Below are positions 62,201-64,000 of a DNA stretch of 64,000 bases, piece after piece. The notes under the pieces were generated by a model that saw nothing but the letters and a program-made list of their open reading frames with translations, searched no databases and was not told the origin of the DNA. The stretch comes from Prostheceraeus crozeri (lineage: Eukaryota > Platyhelminthes > Polycladida > Euryleptidae): the NCBI GenBank assembly GCA_907163375.1, contig CAJQUW010009062.1:202501-266500 (forward strand), given 5' to 3'. Within the stretch, counting starts at the first letter, position 1. Every line of letters starts with the position of its first letter. The translations under genes and the position numbers were made by a program.

Positions 62201-62436
62201 CTGACACTCAAGAAATCCTCATTGAAGTGAGTGGTGCCGACAAATTAGATGTGTGTAAAACTGTAATGGATCAGCTAATAATCTGGTTAGCTGAGAAATG
62301 TACGGAAGAAAAAGGTGTGTTGACGGTGGATCAAGCGAAGGTGATCAACGCAGAAGCAGGAACGTTGCGTGTGTTGTATCCATCTGTCAATGACTTACAG
62401 AAAGTTAGTGATGGTGTATTCGTTCGTCGTCCATGA
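40818..62436 (+). CDS. LRRC47: LRRC47 homologue, four coding exons, complete
   Basis: The join of 40818-41258, 41836-42501, 50620-50735 and 62091-62436 gives 522 codons (human LRRC47 has 583). Order of parts: a conserved N-terminal helix (ENRRELVLHG, residues 11-20), about seven leucine-rich repeats (36-225; LTRLCLRDNKLESLP, LSNMNLSGNELVSLP), LEYLRKQD, a Lys/Gly linker (GKGKGKGKGKGR, 246-257), and an acidic stretch. Then comes the B3/B4 domain known from the PheRS beta subunit (VSPGALNLRPYLVCAVVRG; ITPLGGKEST), and the LRRC47-specific C-terminus (HKYLWMVDDSGELV...). All junctions are GT-AG and keep the frame. The protein is expected in the cytosol; its exact role is poorly defined, though the B3/B4 domain suggests a link to tRNA or translation. 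Start: ATG at 40818, 8 bases after an acceptor; the frame stays open upstream to 40770. The introns of 8.1 and 11.4 kb are full of transposable elements. Confidence 0.95.
41836..42501 (+). CDS. LRRC47: LRRC47 coding exon 2
   Basis: Acceptor ttgtatttcag|GCATTGCCG, donor CTACGA|gtaagt, phase 0 at both ends. It encodes residues 148-369: the last leucine-rich repeats, the GKGKGKGKGKGR linker (42134-42169) and the first half of the B3/B4 domain. The repeat NKLQ|ALPDGL continues in register across the intron. Confidence 0.95.
42998..43109 (-). repeat. tRNA-derived repeat family S4, copy 2, left half
   Basis: CAACTCTCGCC and CTCTGCCCCACC match the copy at 12465-12680. The rest continues at 46547 after the hAT-like insertion. 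Confidence 0.55.
43245..43515 (+). repeat. Dispersed repeat family D, copy 2
   Basis: It aligns with the reverse complement of 7863-8100 (GAAAGCGCTG, TTGATGATTCTTG, TTTCATGCATAAAGCTTGAT). Non-coding. Confidence 0.65.
44060..44395 (+). mobile_element. LINE 3' end, copy 3 (same family as 3323-4568)
   Basis: AACGCGTCTTAACCTCCTTG, GGGTTGAGAAACGTGTCAAG and CTTCGGATGGGGACAGTTTA match the end of LINE copy 1. Relative to it, roughly 180 bases are missing after GCGAAAAACTTT. It ends with the same 3'UTR stem-loop (CCCCTAGCTTCG..GCTAGGGG) and AAAATTCTGTAAAAAAAA tail. Confidence 0.8.
44440..45400. repeat. Inverted-repeat element family C, copy 3 (largest)
   Basis: The arm at 44531-44770 (TTATCTGCTTCGGTTTGCTA..) pairs with 45155-45395 (..TAGCAAACCGAAGCAGATAA), giving ~240-base inverted arms. 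An ~80-base block with CATCTGCGCGCGCTTCGG occurs twice in direct orientation (44455 and 45085). The same block begins copy 1 at 1118. Confidence 0.75.
46547..46650 (-). repeat. tRNA-derived repeat family S4, copy 2, right half
   Basis: AACTCGAACCCTGGAGCTTC is the complement of a box B (CCAGGGTTCGAG). It continues the repeat interrupted at 43109 and matches 12590-12650. Confidence 0.55.
46920..47515. repeat. Foldback element family A, copy 3 (old)
   Basis: It shares ACATGTAAATCCAATGGGAC, GCAGATTGCAGTTTTTGG and the closing CTGGCTGCCAGACT pattern with 10912-11636. The arms are diverged from each other and the left terminus is lost. Confidence 0.65.
47516..49110. other. LRRC47 intron, nothing recognised
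   Basis: AT-rich intronic sequence with no repeat shared inside the window. Confidence 0.45.
49111..49222. repeat. Hairpin (possible small MITE)
   Basis: AGTAGCAATGTTAATAC pairs with GTATTAACATTGCTAT, and GAAAATGTAGAAC pairs with GTTCTACATTTTC around an 11-base loop. About 110 bases, non-coding. Confidence 0.6.
49461..49695 (+). repeat. tRNA-derived SINE-like sequence
   Basis: GGTAGGTAGCATAACTCAGT (box A-like) is followed about 50 bases on by ATGGTCCGAATCTGCC (box B-like), then an unrelated tail. A tRNA-derived SINE is the likeliest reading. No second copy is visible in the window. Confidence 0.5.
50620..50735 (+). CDS. LRRC47: LRRC47 coding exon 3
   Basis: Acceptor cttcttttacag|ATAACACCG; donor CACAA|gtaagt, leaving two bases of a Lys codon (phase 2). 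It encodes residues 370-407, ITPLGGKESTAYGYLRELRL followed by RLKRDKVSGVHK, matching human IVPLGRKE..SVSGLHRYL. This is the second half of the B3/B4 region. Confidence 0.95.
50736..53716. other. LRRC47 last intron, 5' part
   Basis: AT-rich. Apart from a hammerhead-like core near 52642-52683, I see no supported feature. Confidence 0.45.
52642..52683 (+). ncRNA. Hammerhead-like core, second copy
   Basis: CATCGACCGATAGAGGGCGC then TGGACGCCGAAGGTCC. It shares CATCGACCG and GGCGCTGGACGCCGAA with the minus strand of 32505-32550, while the flanks differ. The catalytic boxes are degenerate. Confidence 0.25.
53717..53920 (-). repeat. tRNA-derived SINE family S1, copy 2
   Basis: The minus strand starts GGTCTCCATGGCACAGTGG (box A) with GGTCGAGCCCCGAAAG (box B region), then the shared body. 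It ends in a (TTCA)n tail (53717-53733 on the plus strand as TGAA repeats). Confidence 0.88.
54829..55010 (+). repeat. tRNA-derived SINE family S1, copy 3
   Basis: GGTCTCCGTGGCACAGTGGT with GAGGTTGAACCCCGAAAG (box B) and the shared body CCGTCCAAGCCCCCAGCAG. It is the most complete tRNA head of the three copies. Confidence 0.88.
55416..55619 (+). repeat. Dispersed repeat family M2, free copy
   Basis: TCAAACCTTCGCATTATCAA to TTTATCCTGGGTGTGC. The same ~200-base unit is inserted in the MITE at 56842-57042. It has no obvious inverted ends and is unclassified. Confidence 0.75.
55881..56034 (-). repeat. tRNA-derived SINE family S3, copy 1
   Basis: The minus strand has the box B consensus CTTCGGTTCGATTCC downstream of GGTCAGCGTGCCCTAG. 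The tail runs through GGGTGTTGGTGTC to TCTCTTTAGATATTCAA. A near-identical copy lies 322 bases further on in the same orientation. Confidence 0.75.
56203..56354 (-). repeat. tRNA-derived SINE family S3, copy 2
   Basis: It matches copy 1 over its full length with few differences (box B CTTCGATTCGATTCC). Both copies end at the same point (..TTTAGATATTCAA). Confidence 0.75.
56681..57094. mobile_element. piggyBac-type MITE interrupted by repeat M2
   Basis: TTAA lies on both sides (56677-56680, 57095-57098), with the right end CATGAAAGGG. The outer parts align with the reverse complement of the MITE at 62909-63117 (ATTATTTTCAAAAT, GCATCGTACGA, TATGC.GGTCGAA). The middle 56842-57042 is repeat M2, absent from the other copy. 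Confidence 0.75.
57099..59005. other. LRRC47 intron, nothing recognised
   Basis: Several frames of 60-110 codons occur (for example 57843-58181 plus), but none resembles a known protein or has matching splice sites. Confidence 0.4.
59006..59744. mobile_element. Foldback element, near-perfect hairpin (family A-like ends)
   Basis: Left GGGAGCTAGCGTGAAGTTGT and right ACAACTTCACGCTAGCTCCC open two arms of about 340 bases each that match almost base for base. The centre near 59345-59395 is a short loop. The ends (..CCCGGACT) and the inner GTCTGCCGGATC resemble family A (GTCCGGCAGCC, GTCTGCCGAG). The frame at 59279-59476 is open only by chance across the hairpin. If transcribed within the LRRC47 pre-mRNA, it would form a long double-stranded RNA. 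Confidence 0.85.
59745..62090. other. LRRC47 last intron, 3' part
   Basis: AT-rich. A homopolymer-rich patch lies near 61470-61515. No exon or repeat recognised. It ends in the acceptor ttccaatttcag. Confidence 0.45.
62091..62436 (+). CDS. LRRC47: LRRC47 coding exon 4 (C-terminus)
   Basis: It completes the split Lys codon and encodes YLWMVDDSGELVHMKGGDD, IHPLTNCQQSRL, EILIEVSGADKLDVCKTVMD and TLRVLYPSVNDLQKVSDGVF to the TGA at 62434-62436. This matches the human C-terminus ([45 protein letters not shown]). No canonical AATAAA is seen before the MITE at 62909. Confidence 0.95.
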
Positions 62437-62904
62437 TGAAACATTTGTCTCAAAATGTACACAATCAAAAGCATTTCAGATTTTGTACTTCTTTTGTGGA
62501 ATATTGTTCTGAATTGTTGAGTTACTGTACAATTAGTTTCATCGAATCACAATGTGTACTCTTGATATTGGAGTTTTAATCAGTATTGAATAACCAGTCC
62601 TTCATGTTAGAATGTCTTCCTCAGATAGTGGTTAATGTATAGCTTGACAACAAGTTGTTGTTTTCTACATTCAAAATCAGTTTTTGCAGTTTGTTGGTCA
62701 CTTCGGATCATAGATTAAGTATGCATGTATGGTAAGTAGTATCAACTAGTCTAGAGTAAGTAGTATCAACTAAAAAATTTCAGCATTCAGTGAACATTTT
62801 ACATGAAAAGTTCAATTTCTACGGAGATTTACAAATTGCCTACTTGATCAATTTTTAAAAGGTAAATTTTTACAGGTATTTCCTAACGATTTGGAACTGA
62901 GATC
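62437..62904. other. LRRC47 3'UTR / downstream flank
   Basis: AT-rich. GTAAGTAGTATCAACTA is repeated directly at about 62735 and 62755. The polyadenylation site is not evident. Confidence 0.45.
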
Positions 62905-62908
62905 TTAA

Positions 62909-63117
62909 CCCTTTCATGCATATTGTGCTCTCTTGAAGACACTTCGACCTGCATCCTTTGGGAATGTAGATCCCAAAAGGGCAAAAATTTGTAACCAAGA
63001 GATGCACTTCTAATAGCACATCGCCCAACTTCGTACGATCCCTAGAACGCCTGCAAATTGCATTTGAAGATTTTTTTCAAAAAAACGAATTTTGAAAATA
63101 ATTTGAGTGTGAAAGGG
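62909..63117. mobile_element. 209-bp piggyBac-type MITE
   Basis: The ends CCCTTTCA / TGAAAGGG are flanked by TTAA at 62905-62908 and 63118-63121. Non-coding. A second, interrupted copy lies at 56681-57094. Confidence 0.85.
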
Positions 63118-63121
63118 TTAA

Positions 63122-64000
63122 CCCATGTACAGCCGACGAATTTTGCTTACATATAAGGCCAACCGGGTCAAAAATGACCCGAATTGAAATTTCAATGCTA
63201 TTTAGTGATTTTTATCAAAGAGAAATACTTAAATGTTGTTATGTCATATATTCTTTACTTGAAAGTAGATGTATATAGTAAATAAATAGGTATGCAGGCC
63301 AAAATGGCGACATTTCTAAGTATTTTTGATCGTTCATTCTTTGTAGCCTCCTGAAGTTTAGATCAAGTTTTATTTATCTTATAATTGAGAGCAATCGTAT
63401 TATTCTGGTGTTCAATCTTTGTTTTTTTTTGTTATTGAAAAAAAACAAAATTTCTACGAATTTTCAATTTTCATACTATTTGAGAATCATAAGCATTTAT
63501 CACAAACAAATTGTTTTGTCGAATGACTTTTGCAAATAGTTTTGCTACACAGTTCACATTTAGACTGATGTTTGTTATCGCATGACGGAGGACATATGTA
63601 GCACCGTCTCCTTCTCCCTGAGCTGCTTGACGTTTGAGTCGTTTGGAGTCTCGATGAAGGTGATTGCTGAACGAAATGAAGAATATCTTTTGAGATCGTT
63701 GTTACGAGAAATTGTCCGATCGAGAAGCTTGGGAAATTTCCATCAGTTGTTCGCCGAGTTTCATCAGAAAATATCGCCGTTGCCTGTTTTTGTTACCAGT
63801 GGTTGGGTGAGCTGACTGATGTATGACAAAAGCTGCGACAGATCCAACATCCATAATTGTACAGAACAATTTCGTCGGCCATCTTCGCGTACCTCTACGT
63901 ACAGTTGTCCATGAAACCATCTTGTCAAGTACGTCGACTCCGCCTTTATATTTGTTATAATCTAATACTATTTCAGGTTTGCTTTCATCGGAAGAATCAT
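63122..64000 (-). mobile_element. piggyBac transposon, 3' end, cut by window edge
   Basis: It starts at TTAA|CCCATGTACAGCCGACG, a typical piggyBac terminus and target site, with a subterminal palindrome GGGTCAAAAATGACCC at 63165-63180. The transposase C-terminal half lies inside. The other end is beyond the window. Confidence 0.88.
63487..64000 (-). pseudogene. piggyBac transposase, C-terminal part
   Basis: The minus strand encodes KPEIVLDYNKYKGGVDVLDK, which includes the third catalytic Asp of the DDD triad (GVDxLD motif). Then come RRGTRRWPTKLFCTIMDVGS, RQRRYFLMKLGEQLMEI and the cysteine-rich C-terminal finger (RRRCYICPPSCDNK, KCELCSKTICKSHS, VCDKCL) up to the TGA at 63487-63489. The finger lies in a different frame from the catalytic part, which stops near 63702, so there is one frameshift at about 63715. 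It would otherwise be a cut-and-paste transposase for TTAA sites. The N-terminal part is outside the window. Confidence 0.9.

Noticed and set aside
63281-63286. AATAAA as the LRRC47 polyadenylation signal
   Set aside because: It lies about 850 bases after the stop and inside the piggyBac element.

Overview
The window looks like nuclear DNA of an invertebrate animal. It is AT-rich, has spliceosomal introns of up to about 11 kb, and is crowded with eukaryotic transposable elements. Only two host genes are recognisable. One is a PBDC1 (yeast YPL225W/Chp1 family) gene on the minus strand, with two coding exons at 9207-9410 and 12903-12944 and its 3' half not found. The other is an apparently complete LRRC47 gene on the plus strand, with four coding exons between 40818 and 62436 and 522 codons. 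Both start codons lie within 10 bases of a good splice acceptor. This fits either 5'UTR introns or spliced-leader trans-splicing, as known in flatworms, rotifers, tunicates and cnidarians. The species cannot be named from the sequence alone.

Layout. Bases 1-225 are almost pure G. From 1 to 8 kb there are inverted-repeat elements, a 5'-truncated LINE (3323-4568), a GC-rich decayed coding-like patch (5537-6228) and a 1.6-kb element with TIRs (6279-7862). A strand-asymmetric tract almost without C follows (8110-8815). PBDC1 spans 9.2-12.9 kb, with a foldback element, a retroelement remnant and a tRNA-derived repeat in its intron. At 15.9-20.0 kb a second copy of the LINE is split by a hAT-like element (16309-18165) and by another insertion.

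The most striking structure is at 21.3-32.4 kb. About 34-35 head-to-tail copies of a ~185-bp satellite (21319-27757) face about 10 copies in the opposite orientation (30513-32373). The 2.75-kb spacer between them holds a Tc1/mariner element with clear TIRs. From 36.6 to 40.5 kb there is a foldback element split by a second LINE, a third LINE fragment and a tRNA-derived SINE.

LRRC47 fills 40.8-62.4 kb. Its 8.1-kb and 11.4-kb introns carry a hAT-like element inserted in a tRNA-derived repeat, several SINEs, nested MITEs with TTAA target sites, and a near-perfect ~740-bp foldback hairpin. Downstream, a 209-bp MITE and the C-terminal end of a piggyBac transposase share one TTAA at 63118-63121. 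The piggyBac element runs off the window.

The two genes are divergently oriented. Both families have links to translation: the yeast PBDC1 homologue is an eEF1A chaperone, and LRRC47 carries a PheRS-type B3/B4 domain. Nothing in the sequence shows that they are co-regulated. The poly-G start and the many one-base indels among satellite copies suggest that parts of the assembly are noisy.
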